A stretch of 57,709 nt of DNA from Flavobacterium silvaticum (GTDB lineage Bacteria > Bacteroidota > Bacteroidia > Flavobacteriales > Flavobacteriaceae), in contig NZ_JAAMPU010000094.1 in assembly GCF_012911565.1 (NCBI RefSeq), forward strand, positions 1 to 57,709, given 5' to 3'. Below are positions 6,855-15,432 of this stretch, piece after piece. A program made the translations under genes and the position numbers. Positions within the stretch are counted from its first letter, which is position 1. Each line of letters opens with the position of its first letter. The notes beneath the pieces were generated by a model. The model was given only the letters and a program-made list of their open reading frames with translations, searched no databases and was not told the origin of the DNA.

Positions 6855-9080
6855 TTAATGATACACCCGTGTCACCTTATCCACACCATCGATTTTTTTG
6901 ATGGCATCCATAAGTTTCTTCAGGATTGTGTTGTTCTGGACGATAACAGCAATCTGCCCATTAAAAATCCCAGCTTCGCCGTTTAGCGCGATACTCTGGA
7001 TATTGACATGCATATTGTTTGAAATCACTTTGGTAATCTGGTTTGTAAGTCCCAACGTATCCATTCCGGTAATGTTGAGGATGGCTTTGAATTCCTGTTG
7101 TGTCGAATCGATCCATTTGGCCGTCATGATCCTGTAGGCATAGTTCGATTGGAGTGAAATAGCATTCGGACAGTCTTTTTTATGCACTTTGATCCCTTCG
7201 TTTATGGTCACGAAACCGAACACATCATCTCCCGGAATCGGGTTGCAACAACTCGATAACTTATAATCGAGCTTGTCGTGTTCCGGCCCAAAAACCAGCA
7301 AATCGTAATTATGCGTAAGTACCTGTTTGTGTACTTCTTCTTCAGGCGCAGGTTTGGAGCGGCCAATCTTGCTTTTGAAGAAGTTCATGAACGTATTGCT
7401 CTTCTGGGCCGCGTAATCCTTAAGTTGCTGGTTCTCTATCGACCCGATTCCCATTCTGTAGAATAAATCCAGGCTCGTCTTGAGTTTGAAAAAGCTCACC
7501 AGTTCATTGATGACCGTTTCACTCATCGTGATTTTGAGGTGGCGCAGCTTTCTGTTCAGCAGCTCTTTTCCTTCTTCGGCAATCTTCTTGGTGTTTTCGT
7601 TGAGGACGTTGCGGATTTTGTTCTTTGCACGTGATGTCGTCACATATTCAAGCCAGTGAGCCGTCGGTTTTTGGTTGGGCGATGTGATGACCTCTACCTG
7701 GTCGCCGCTTTTGAGTTCGTAATTGAGCGGAACCAAACGTCCGTTTACGCGTGTTCCTCTTGTCCGTATGCCGATTTCCGAGTGGATAGAAAACGCAAAA
7801 TCAAGCGATGTCGCTCCTTTCGGCAGCGATTTGATTTCCCCTTTCGGCGTAAAGATGAAAATCTCTTTCGCATACAGGTTCATCTTGAAATCTTCGACAA
7901 AATCCACGGCATTAGACTCGGAATTTTCCAAAGCCTCACGCAACAGGTTCAGCCAAACGTCAAGTCCCGATTCCTCGTTTCCGCCGCCTTGCTTGTATTT
8001 GTAATGGGCAGCATAGCCTTTTTCGGCAATCTCATCCATGCGTTCTGAACGAACCTGGATCTCGACCCAACGTCCTTTCGGCCCCATGACCGTAATGTGC
8101 AGCGCCTCATAACCCGTGGATTTTGGCGATGAAATCCAGTCGCGCAACCGGCTCGGGCTCGGGCGGTAATGATCGGTAACTATGGAATAGATTTTCCAGG
8201 CTAGGAATTTCTCGTCGTGCGGATCAGATTTGTAGACGATACGCAGTGCGAATTTATCATACACTTCATCAAAGCCCACATTCTGCTGCTTCATCTTGCG
8301 ACGTATCGAATACACCGATTTTGGCCGTCCTTTGATGATGTAATCGACACCTTCCGCATCGAGTGACGCTTTGAGGACATCTGAAATCTCCTTGATATAA
8401 GCGTCCTGTTGTTCCTTCGTCTCCTTGATTTTGGAAACGATGTCTTTGTAGATATTGGGTTCGGTGTATTTGAGACCAAGATCTTCAAGCTCATTTTTTA
8501 TATTGTAAAGGCCAAGCCGATGGGCGAGAGGCGCGTAGATGTAAAGTGTCTCCGATGCAATCTTGACCTGCTTGTATTCCGCCATCGAATCCATCGTCTG
8601 CATATTGTGCAAACGATCGGCGATTTTGATCAGGATTACGCGCACATCGTCGTTGAGCGTCAAAAGCATCTTGCGGAAATTCTCCGCCTGCATCGAAATA
8701 TTGAGGTCTTTCTTGACCTGTGAAATCTTGGTCAGACCTTCGACGAGTTGGGCGACTTTGGGGTTGAACAATCGCTCGATGTCTTCCACCGTATAATCGG
8801 TATCTTCCACCACATCGTGCATCAATGCCGCTGCTATAGATGTCGCTCCAAGTCCTATTTGTGATGCCACTATTTTCGCCACGGCAATCGGATGGAAAAT
8901 ATACGCTTCGCCCGATTTTCGCCTCTGTTCCTTATGCGCATCAACGGCCAGATCGAACGCTTTCCGGATCATTTTCTTGTCGGCATCACTCAGCGTCTGG
9001 TAGGAAATCCGGAGCAGCTCCTTGTATTCCTGCGCAATCGCCTTGTTCTCTTTCTCTATGAATTCTTCGGTCAACTCCAT
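6855..9080 (-). CDS. spoT: Bifunctional (p)ppGpp synthetase/hydrolase (RelA/SpoT family)
   Basis: A 741-residue protein with the full long-RSH layout. The HD hydrolase domain has His63 (YIFHPIAVA) and His88-Asp89 (ALMHDVVEDT). The synthetase domain (about 240-370) has GRPKSVYSIRRK, STGYEALHITV and EIQVRSERM. The TGS domain begins at about 408 (IFIFTPKGEIKSLPKG), followed by the conserved-cysteine region (SSCCNPIPGDDVFG) and a C-terminal ACT domain. The HD motif is intact, so the protein should both make and degrade the stringent alarmone. In Bacteroidota one such enzyme commonly does both. The ATG start gives the usual N terminus MELTEEF. It is cytoplasmic or ribosome-associated. Confidence 0.95.
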   Translation of the reverse strand: MELTEEFIEKENKAIAQEYKELLRISYQTLSDADKKMIRKAFDLAVDAHKEQRRKSGEAYIFHPIAVAKIVASQIGLGATSIAAALMHDVVEDTDYTVEDIERLFNPKVAQLVEGLTKISQVKKDLNISMQAENFRKMLLTLNDDVRVILIKIADRLHNMQTMDSMAEYKQVKIASETLYIYAPLAHRLGLYNIKNELEDLGLKYTEPNIYKDIVSKIKETKEQQDAYIKEISDVLKASLDAEGVDYIIKGRPKSVYSIRRKMKQQNVGFDEVYDKFALRIVYKSDPHDEKFLAWKIYSIVTDHYRPSPSRLRDWISSPKSTGYEALHITVMGPKGRWVEIQVRSERMDEIAEKGYAAHYKYKQGGGNEESGLDVWLNLLREALENSESNAVDFVEDFKMNLYAKEIFIFTPKGEIKSLPKGATSLDFAFSIHSEIGIRTRGTRVNGRLVPLNYELKSGDQVEVITSPNQKPTAHWLEYVTTSRAKNKIRNVLNENTKKIAEEGKELLNRKLRHLKITMSETVINELVSFFKLKTSLDLFYRMGIGSIENQQLKDYAAQKSNTFMNFFKSKIGRSKPAPEEEVHKQVLTHNYDLLVFGPEHDKLDYKLSSCCNPIPGDDVFGFVTINEGIKVHKKDCPNAISLQSNYAYRIMTAKWIDSTQQEFKAILNITGMDTLGLTNQITKVISNNMHVNIQSIALNGEAGIFNGQIAVIVQNNTILKKLMDAIKKIDGVDKVTRVYH

Positions 9081-9286
9081 AGCGGTAAATTAGTAATTTA
9101 TAGGTAACAGTTAGCGATTGAAAGCCAACAGTTGACAATTAAGAATAAAAATAAATAATTTGAATTATACGGGTTGACCAATGCCACAGGTATTGACGAG
9201 AAAGACAACCCTTTCTTTTTTGCAACCGATTCCAAATTATGTTGAGGTCTTGTCAAAATTTAAGAAATGATACATAAAAAATGTAC

Positions 9287-9315
9287 TTGGGGTGTTTGTG
9301 GGAAGTTTACCTTTG
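9287..9315 (+). promoter_or_regulatory. Promoter-like site with no gene downstream on its strand
   Basis: TTG (9287-9289), 18 bases, then TACCTTTG (9308-9315), an exact match to the Bacteroidota TTG/TAnnTTTG pattern. Downstream on the plus strand there is only the 3' part of the convergent protease gene. It may drive an antisense or short RNA, or be chance. It directly follows a copy of the dispersed 11-mer AAAAAATGTAC (9276-9286). Confidence 0.35.
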
Positions 9316-9372
9316 TAGGGTGGGTGGGGCAACGCCTCGTTTTTCAACAACTGTTTTTGTGCCGAAAGATTG

Positions 9373-10581
9373 TCAGGGTTTCAGTAAATCATATCTGTCC
9401 AACAAAACCATTTTCCGTTGTCCGTTAGCCTTTTCGATTTCCAATTCAAGTGAAGATTCCTTTTTGAACCGTTCCCGCATGCCACACCAGAATTCATCTG
9501 TAGAACCTGCCACATCCTGGCCGTTTATGGCTAAAATAACATCGCCAATTTCGAGGCCTTTCTGTTTTGCTGGACTTTTTTCCCAGATCACGGCGACTTT
9601 TATTTTGCCGTCATCTTTCAAAGGTGTAAACCCGAAAGACCATTCCGTTTCCAAAGGCAACGTCTTCTTCGGAAGATACATTTCCTTCTTTTTCCAGCTA
9701 ATGCCAATTTCACCAAATTGTTTCAGGAATTCATTACCGACCAAAATCATCGGACTGGGAGAGATGCGAAGTCGCTGGTCGCGAAGCAGACGGTTTCCAA
9801 GATAAAGCGAATCGGCCGTGCCCAGGCGTTCCGTCTGTTCCTTATTCCCGGACAGCGAAAAAAAACCTTTGCCATAACTCGTCTGGAATTTCCCCGATTT
9901 TGACAATCTCGTTTTTTGATACAAATCTTCAGGCATATCGATCGTGCCGTTGTTTCCGGTATCTATCATGGCCGGAAACCGATAACCGCCCGTATCAAGG
10001 AAAACTACCGGTGTTCCGGAGAAACCTTCATCAAAATCTATGGTGTCAAATTCGGAATCCGGCAATAACTTGTCTGTAGAAAAAGACAATTTGGAATTTA
10101 AATAATCTACTTTCCAGTTACCTAACCGCATCAGGTTAGATCCGAAGATCCCATCGATCTTGCGGCAAAGCATCAACGAAAACGAATCGAGTGAGAAAGA
10201 GCCGGCAGCGACTTTCGAAAAAGTGACTTCACCTAATTTGAGTTCATCGATCATATAAAAATCCTCCGATGAGACATTGCCAGCCGCATCAGTGAGCTTA
10301 TTTGATGTGGCTACCGCGAGACCGAGTTCTTTTCGCAATCCATCAGATAAAATCGTGATGGCGCCCGTATCGAACAAAAAGGTGTACGGTTTTCCGTGTA
10401 TAGTAACCTGTATAAGCAGTTCGTCCGACACTATTTCAATCGGGACACTGCCATTGAATTTTTTTGGCATCGTCGAAGCCGCAAACAAATAGGTGTCGCG
10501 TCGTCCTTTGGCTTCTTTTATCTCCTGTTTGGATTGGGCAAAGCCGATGGCGGTAAGCAATAGCAGCAGATATTTTGTCAT
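9373..10581 (-). CDS. Retropepsin-like aspartic protease with C-terminal PDZ domain
   Basis: A 402-residue protein with a short N-terminal signal peptide (MTKYLLLLLTAIGFAQS). It has two half-domains, each with an Asp-Thr-Gly triad: Asp71 in FLFDTGA and Asp207 in MIDTGNNG. Each is followed by the Gly-containing flap-side motif of the fold (GIFGSNLM and ILVGNEFL). A PDZ domain with the carboxylate loop and GDVILAINGQDV occupies about 310-395. The two halves could form one pseudodimeric active site, as in pepsin. The protein probably acts in the periplasm or at the cell surface; the substrate is unknown. It lies 8 bases downstream of the monooxygenase gene in a three-gene minus-strand run. Confidence 0.85.
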   Translation of the reverse strand: MTKYLLLLLTAIGFAQSKQEIKEAKGRRDTYLFAASTMPKKFNGSVPIEIVSDELLIQVTIHGKPYTFLFDTGAITILSDGLRKELGLAVATSNKLTDAAGNVSSEDFYMIDELKLGEVTFSKVAAGSFSLDSFSLMLCRKIDGIFGSNLMRLGNWKVDYLNSKLSFSTDKLLPDSEFDTIDFDEGFSGTPVVFLDTGGYRFPAMIDTGNNGTIDMPEDLYQKTRLSKSGKFQTSYGKGFFSLSGNKEQTERLGTADSLYLGNRLLRDQRLRISPSPMILVGNEFLKQFGEIGISWKKKEMYLPKKTLPLETEWSFGFTPLKDDGKIKVAVIWEKSPAKQKGLEIGDVILAINGQDVAGSTDEFWCGMRERFKKESSLELEIEKANGQRKMVLLDRYDLLKP

Positions 10582-10589
10582 GTCTTTTA

Positions 10590-11612
10590 TCAGATGGCGC
10601 TTCGGACCAATGGAGCCACTTTGGTTCCAAGCAATTCAACGGTTTTCATCAATTGATTGTGATTGGGTGCGCCAACATCGATATGCGCGATGAAACGGGT
10701 CAATCCGAACAACTCTTTCATGCGGATGATTTTTTCGGCCACTTCTTCGGGATTGCCTATGAACAAAGCCCCGTCTGCAGAGCGTCCGCCTTCATATTGT
10801 TCCCTGCTGTACGGCGACCAACCGCGGTCACGCCCGATTCGGTTCATCTGGGAAGCGTAATTGTCAAAATAAGCAGCTATGAGTTTCGGGTCTTCCTGCA
10901 CGAACGTATGTGAATGTATGCCGAGTTGCATGGGCGCGGTATGGCCAAAGGCGATGTAAGATTTCCTGTAATAATCCATCAACGGCTTGAACTGTTCCGG
11001 CATTCCGCCAATGATGGCAACTACCAAAGGCAATCCCAATACAGCTGCGCGTTGGACAGATTGAGGCGTGCCACCGACGGCAATCCAAACGGGTAATTCG
11101 CGTCCGTCGTCCGGTCTTGGAAATACAGATTGGTTTTGCAAAGGAGGGTGAAGTTTGCCACTCCAGTCAACGGTTTTTTCGCGATTGATCTTAAGCAACA
11201 GTTCCAGATTTTCCTCGAACAACGTTTCATAGTCGCTGAGGTTGTATCCGAACAACGGGAACGATTCGGTGAAGCTGCCACGACCCACGCCAATTTCGGC
11301 CCGGCCGTTCGATAAGGCATCGAGCGTCGAGAAATTCTGGTAGATACGAATCGGATCCGACGAACTCAAAACGGTGACCGTACTCATCAGTTTGATCGAT
11401 TGGGTCACGGTCGCCGCTCCGGCCAAGACCATTTCCGGAACCGAGACCGCGTAGTCTTCGCGATGGTGTTCGCCCAATCCGGCTACATCGAGGCCTGTTT
11501 CGTCTGCGAGGCGGATGATTTCTACAAGCCGCCGGATTTTTTCGTGTGCACTTTCCGGTTTGCCGGATGCATCTAAACCCAAATCCCCGAATAATCCTAT
11601 CCCTATTTCCAT
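10590..11612 (-). CDS. LLM-class flavin-dependent oxidoreductase (luciferase-like)
   Basis: A 340-residue single-domain protein of the bacterial luciferase-like (F420/FMN) TIM-barrel family. Typical stretches are GLGEHHREDYAVSVPE near residues 46-60, VLSSSDPIRIYQNFSTLDALSNGR, EIGVGRGSF and PVWIAVGGTPQSV. Members use reduced flavin to oxidise varied substrates; the substrate is not predictable. No signal peptide is present. The stop of the upstream serine hydrolase gene is separated from this start by one base, so the genes form an operon with the protease gene downstream. Confidence 0.88.
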   Translation of the reverse strand: MEIGIGLFGDLGLDASGKPESAHEKIRRLVEIIRLADETGLDVAGLGEHHREDYAVSVPEMVLAGAATVTQSIKLMSTVTVLSSSDPIRIYQNFSTLDALSNGRAEIGVGRGSFTESFPLFGYNLSDYETLFEENLELLLKINREKTVDWSGKLHPPLQNQSVFPRPDDGRELPVWIAVGGTPQSVQRAAVLGLPLVVAIIGGMPEQFKPLMDYYRKSYIAFGHTAPMQLGIHSHTFVQEDPKLIAAYFDNYASQMNRIGRDRGWSPYSREQYEGGRSADGALFIGNPEEVAEKIIRMKELFGLTRFIAHIDVGAPNHNQLMKTVELLGTKVAPLVRSAI

Positions 11613-11613
11613 A

Positions 11614-13137
11614 TCAATGTGTCCGTTTAAAATCGAGGTCCTGGAAGTCGTAACTGAAATCCGTCAAAGGCGAGATCGGCTTCATGGTGAAATGATTGTT
11701 GCCGTCGAAAAACAGATAGGCATCGGCATCAAAAGTCCGGTGATCCCATTTTACGGCCAGGGTGTTGTCTTTGTAGAAAAACACTTCGCCCGTGAGTTTG
11801 TGCGATCGTTTCGAGGCGAAATACAGTTTCCCTTTTTTGAGTGTCAGCGTCACTTGCCCAAACCAGTTATCTGTAAATGTCCCTTCGAATTTTTTTAAAT
11901 CCGGAACCTTTTTGTTCTTGCTGTTATCTTCGACGGTTTTCCAGACGGCATCGGTTATCTTATCTGCATCTGATGATCTTTGCTGTGCCTTCGCGGCGAA
12001 TTCGGTCACATGATCCACACCTGAAATACCCAAATAGAAATCTTTGATCGTATTGCTGATAGCCGTAAATGCCGCCCCTGATTGCTGGTTCGTCAATACT
12101 ATGATTCCGAGCTTTAGTTCCGGGATCATCAAAACCTGGGTGACATTCCCTTCGAGTCCTCCCGTATGCGAAACCTGCAACTTGCCTTTTACATCGGTCA
12201 GGCCCCAACCCAGGCCATACGTCTTGAATTGGGAAAAATACGGAGCCATGGGTTTGTTGGGCAGTATGGTTTGCGGAGTCCACATTTCGTCGTGCCTCAC
12301 CTTTGAAAACAGTTGTGTTCCGTTAGATGCTTTACCGTCGTTGAGTTGGGCAATGACCCATTTGGACAAATCGTTGACACTCGAATAGATGCCGCCGGCA
12401 GCATCAAAGTGTGTGAGTTTGTATTTTGGGATGATTTTGAGCTGGTCGCCGACGGGAACATGCGGATCGATGACGTTCAATGTGTCTTTTAAGCGGCTGA
12501 ACGTTGCGGCGCTATGGGTCATTCCTACGGGTTGCATCAGCCGGGTTTCGACGAATTCTTCCCAGGAAACACCACTGACGCGATGCACGATTTCCCCTGC
12601 AACAATATAAAGCAGGTTGTCATAATCGTATTTTGTCCGGAACGCCGATGTAGGTTTGAGGAATTTCAGGTTGTCGATGATATCCTGCACCCCGAAGTCA
12701 TTCCCGTCTGGCCAAACCATCAAATCCCCGGCTCCGAGACCAAGCCCGCTGCGGTGCGTCAATAAATCCCTGATGGTGAATTCTGTCGTGACATAATCGT
12801 TGTACATTTTAAACTCGGGAATGTATTTGGAGACTTTGTCATCCCATGAGAGCTTGCCTTCGTCCATTAAAATCGCAAGTGCAGCACTGGTGAACGCTTT
12901 GCTGTTGGAAGCAATCCCGAACAAGGTGTTGGCATCGACTTTTGGCTTTGTCTTTACAGATGCTACGCCGTGTCCTTTGGCATAAATCAATTGTCCGTCT
13001 TTGACAACGCCGACCGCAATTCCGGGAACGTTGAACGTTTTCATCGCGTTTTGGGTGACGGCATCGATTTGCTGTTCGGAAATTTGCGCGAAAGCAGCCA
13101 AAGGGAGAGCGAGAAGGACAAATACTATTCTATTCAT
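11614..13137 (-). CDS. Secreted serine hydrolase (class C beta-lactamase / penicillin-binding fold) with DUF3471-like tail
   Basis: A 507-residue exported protein with signal peptide MNRIVFVLLALPLAAFAQ. The catalytic core (about 25-360) carries SxxK at Ser77-Lys80 (ASNSKAFT), YxN at Tyr172-Asn174 (YDYDNLLY) and the HTG triad in VSHTGGLEGN. The C-terminal 100 residues form a lipocalin-like DUF3471 domain (FEGTFTDNWFGQVTL). Such enzymes are esterases, D-amino-acid peptidases or penicillin-binding proteins rather than true beta-lactamases. The start follows a 190-base region holding an unusual three-unit repeat array. The first gene of a tight minus-strand operon. Confidence 0.9.
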   Translation of the reverse strand: MNRIVFVLLALPLAAFAQISEQQIDAVTQNAMKTFNVPGIAVGVVKDGQLIYAKGHGVASVKTKPKVDANTLFGIASNSKAFTSAALAILMDEGKLSWDDKVSKYIPEFKMYNDYVTTEFTIRDLLTHRSGLGLGAGDLMVWPDGNDFGVQDIIDNLKFLKPTSAFRTKYDYDNLLYIVAGEIVHRVSGVSWEEFVETRLMQPVGMTHSAATFSRLKDTLNVIDPHVPVGDQLKIIPKYKLTHFDAAGGIYSSVNDLSKWVIAQLNDGKASNGTQLFSKVRHDEMWTPQTILPNKPMAPYFSQFKTYGLGWGLTDVKGKLQVSHTGGLEGNVTQVLMIPELKLGIIVLTNQQSGAAFTAISNTIKDFYLGISGVDHVTEFAAKAQQRSSDADKITDAVWKTVEDNSKNKKVPDLKKFEGTFTDNWFGQVTLTLKKGKLYFASKRSHKLTGEVFFYKDNTLAVKWDHRTFDADAYLFFDGNNHFTMKPISPLTDFSYDFQDLDFKRTH

Positions 13138-13197
13138 TTTATTTTTTAGTTATGCATATTTGTGCTGGTATTGAGGCATCACAAGGGTTTCGTTTTT

Positions 13198-13312
13198 GTG
13201 TTAAATCAGGAAATAAAAACGATTTCACACGAATTGTGTGTGTTAAATGACAATTTAAATTCAGTTTCACACAAAACACGTGTTAAACGTATTCCGAAAA
13301 TCAATTTCACAC
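13198..13312. repeat. Three-unit array of two 8-mers at fixed 17-base gap
   Basis: GTGTTAAA occurs at 13198, 13240 and 13280. TTTCACAC occurs at 13223, 13265 and 13305. The gap from the first word to the second is exactly 17 bases in all three units, and the unit length is 42 then 40 bases. The bases between the words are not conserved. The two words are near reverse complements (7 of 8 positions). The array lies upstream of the serine hydrolase gene, so a multi-site operator is possible, but it also borders the 3' end of the TrmH gene and could be a dispersed repeat. Confidence 0.7.
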
Positions 13313-13328
13313 ACAAAATCCGGAACGA

Positions 13329-14102
13329 CTAAAATCCACGTTGCCTCTTTGCCTCAAAAATCAATATGGCTGCCGCTACAGACACATTCATCGAATCGAT
13401 CGCGCCCTGCATCGGGATCATGATATTGTGTTTGGATGCCTCACGCCAGGGTTGAGTCAGGCCTGTAGCTTCGGTTCCGACAACAAGAGCGGTTGCGCCT
13501 GAAAAATCCTGTTCGTGATATGGGATTGCATCCTGGAGCGTGGCCGCAAAAATGTCGATATCGTTGCTTTTCAAAAATGCTATGGCATCGGCAGAATCGG
13601 CTACGGCTATCTGGTTGGTGAATAGACACCCGACGCTCGATCGTATGATATTCGGGTTGTACATATCAGATTTGGCATCTGCAATGATTACGGCATCGAC
13701 GGCAGCGGCATCGGCGGTTCGTAAAAGTGCGCCCAGATTTCCGGGTTTTTCTATTGATTCGGCAACAAGCAGGAGCGGTTTTTTGGGTAAGCGCAAACCG
13801 GAAAGAGACAAATCTTTTGATGCTGCCACGGCAACCATTCCTTCGGTAGATTCGCGATACGCCAGTTTTTCATAGACGGCAGGAGATATTTCGATGGCTT
13901 CATCGGCAGGAATTCCTTCGGCAGTTGTTAACTCAGGAACAAACAATACATTCCGGATTTTGTAACCTCCGGCAATCGCAAGTTCTATTTCACGCCTGCC
14001 TTCTATCAAAAAAGTACCGCTCTGTTTTCTTGCCCGAGCTTTTTCCTGTAATTGTATCAGCGATTTTATATAGCTGTTCTGGACAGATAGGATTTGCTTC
14101 AT
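13329..14102 (-). CDS. TrmH/SpoU-family RNA 2'-O-ribose methyltransferase
   Basis: A 257-residue SPOUT-class methyltransferase. An N-terminal substrate-binding domain (about 1-95) is followed by the knotted catalytic domain with the three SpoU motifs: EKPGNLGALLRTADA, VVGTEATGL and IPMQGAIDSMNVSVAAAI. It would transfer a methyl group from AdoMet to a ribose 2'-OH, most likely in 23S rRNA, although the exact target nucleotide cannot be read from the sequence. The start overlaps the end of the upstream membrane-protein gene by four bases (ATGA), indicating coupled translation. Confidence 0.92.
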   Translation of the reverse strand: MKQILSVQNSYIKSLIQLQEKARARKQSGTFLIEGRREIELAIAGGYKIRNVLFVPELTTAEGIPADEAIEISPAVYEKLAYRESTEGMVAVAASKDLSLSGLRLPKKPLLLVAESIEKPGNLGALLRTADAAAVDAVIIADAKSDMYNPNIIRSSVGCLFTNQIAVADSADAIAFLKSNDIDIFAATLQDAIPYHEQDFSGATALVVGTEATGLTQPWREASKHNIMIPMQGAIDSMNVSVAAAILIFEAKRQRGF

Positions 14103-14665
14103 TTGGTTTGTTTCTGCCTGTTCCGGAGTAAATATACGGCACCCAGCAATGCCAGGAAAATCAGCGTCTTTAAAAAATAATCCAGGATAATATAGTTGCT
14201 GGCTGTGTATTCGGGCTTCAATTGCCAGTCGAATGGGAACTTAGGTGCCGTTTTTCCCATCAACAAGGCAATATTTGTAAAACCTGTAAAAAGAAAAAGT
14301 GCAATCAATAGTCTTGGGATGAGCATTTCACGAAGTTTATTCACCCAGAACAATTGTGAAAGCACAAAATAAAACACGGGGGGCAACCAGAACCAATACC
14401 CTTGCGAACCTGAAAGAGCACTTGTAAATTCAGGTTTTATCTCTTTTTTGAGTTCAAGGTAAAACAGAATGACTTCGGAAAACCATAATGCCAGGTAAAC
14501 CATGCCTGAAGTAAGTAAAATGGTAAAAGCATCGGCGTCCCAGCGTTTGAGATACTTGGTAGGGTTTTTAGATTTGAGGTAGAAATAAAACGGGGAGTAA
14601 ATTCCGAATCCTGCAAAAGATACGGCACATAAAAAGAATAAAAAGACAGAAAAACCGCTTGGCAT
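14099..14665 (-). CDS. Polytopic membrane protein of unknown function
   Basis: A 188-residue protein with about five hydrophobic segments (roughly 5-28, 48-72, 88-105, 118-136, 160-180), with a short basic tail (RNRQKQTK) at the C terminus. No conserved motif or family was recognised. Aromatic residues are abundant in the loops (GIYSPFYFYLK, GYWFWLPPVFYF). It is translationally coupled to the TrmH gene through a four-base ATGA overlap, but nothing suggests a shared biochemical function. It is an inner-membrane protein by composition. Confidence 0.65.
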   Translation of the reverse strand: MPSGFSVFLFFLCAVSFAGFGIYSPFYFYLKSKNPTKYLKRWDADAFTILLTSGMVYLALWFSEVILFYLELKKEIKPEFTSALSGSQGYWFWLPPVFYFVLSQLFWVNKLREMLIPRLLIALFLFTGFTNIALLMGKTAPKFPFDWQLKPEYTASNYIILDYFLKTLIFLALLGAVYLLRNRQKQTK

Positions 14666-14789
14666 ACGTAATGGTTATGCCCGTTTGGCCGGGCTTTATT
14701 GTGGTTCCGAATTTAACCAATTATAGCCTGAATCCTACTCGTCGGCCAAAAAATAAATAAGCACGGAATCACAGCCATTTGGTTTTGCC

Positions 14790-14797
14790 TAATTTTG
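14790..14797 (+). promoter_or_regulatory. -7 promoter element for the UPF0126 gene
   Basis: TAATTTTG is an exact TAnnTTTG match placed 23 bases before the ATG at 14821, giving a leader of about 15 bases. No good TTG was seen at the -33 position. The site lies downstream of an earlier in-frame start at 14779, which argues for the 14821 start. Confidence 0.5.
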
Positions 14798-14820
14798 CAC
14801 GACCAAAATACAGCAGTTAT

Positions 14821-15432
14821 ATGCAAGCCTTTTCCCTTATTGAAATTGCCGGAACCACAGCATTTGCCGTATCAGGTTCGTTGGCTGCGATGAACAAGAA
14901 ACTCGATCCGTTCGGGGTTTTTATCATCGCTATGGTGACATCTGTGGGAGGCGGAACCTTGCGTGATGTGCTTATAGGGCGTACGCCCGTAGGATGGATG
15001 CGTGACCCAACATACGTGTATTGTGTTATTGCGGGTTTCTTCCTGGCGATTGTTTTCCGCAAACGACTCGATCACCTGCGCAAATCGCTTTTTCTGTTCG
15101 ATACCATAGGATTGGGATTTTTCACTATGGTGGGAATACAACGCGGATTGGCAGTGGGGTTGGAGCCGTCCATCTGTATTGCGCTCGGGACCATTACCGC
15201 TTGCTTCGGAGGTGTGACCCGCGATATATTGTGCAACGAAATCCCGGTGATTTTCAGACGGGAGATTTATGCGACACTGTGCATTGCGGGTGGCTGCCTG
15301 TATTTCCTGATGCGCGAATACCTGCCGTTTTCAAAAGATGTGATGTCCTTTATCACTTCCGGTTTCATCATTATGCTGAGACTGTTCGCCGTGAGGTACA
15401 AATGGTATCTCGCACCGCCCACCACAGCTTAG
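14821..15432 (+). CDS. UPF0126/TRIC-type membrane protein (YicG/YadS family)
   Basis: A 203-residue protein with six to seven hydrophobic helices arranged as two repeats, each holding the family Gly-rich motif: SVGGGTLRDVLIG at about 38-50 and CFGGVTRDILCNE at about 128-140. The bacterial family is homologous to trimeric intracellular cation channels, so a small-solute or cation channel role is possible; amino-acid uptake has also been proposed. An in-frame extension to 14779 was rejected because the promoter-like TAATTTTG lies inside it and family members begin near MQAFSLIEIAGT. Its 3' end overlaps the convergent T9SS gene by four bases. Confidence 0.85.
   Translation: MQAFSLIEIAGTTAFAVSGSLAAMNKKLDPFGVFIIAMVTSVGGGTLRDVLIGRTPVGWMRDPTYVYCVIAGFFLAIVFRKRLDHLRKSLFLFDTIGLGFFTMVGIQRGLAVGLEPSICIALGTITACFGGVTRDILCNEIPVIFRREIYATLCIAGGCLYFLMREYLPFSKDVMSFITSGFIIMLRLFAVRYKWYLAPPTTA

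Noticed and set aside
9281..9805. 174-codon plus-strand open frame
   Set aside because: Antisense to the protease-PDZ gene, low-complexity translation with no family; only its first part lies outside the gene.
13198..13312. CRISPR array
   Set aside because: Repeats are only about 23-25 bases with a variable centre, spacers are 17 bases, there are only three units and no cas genes.
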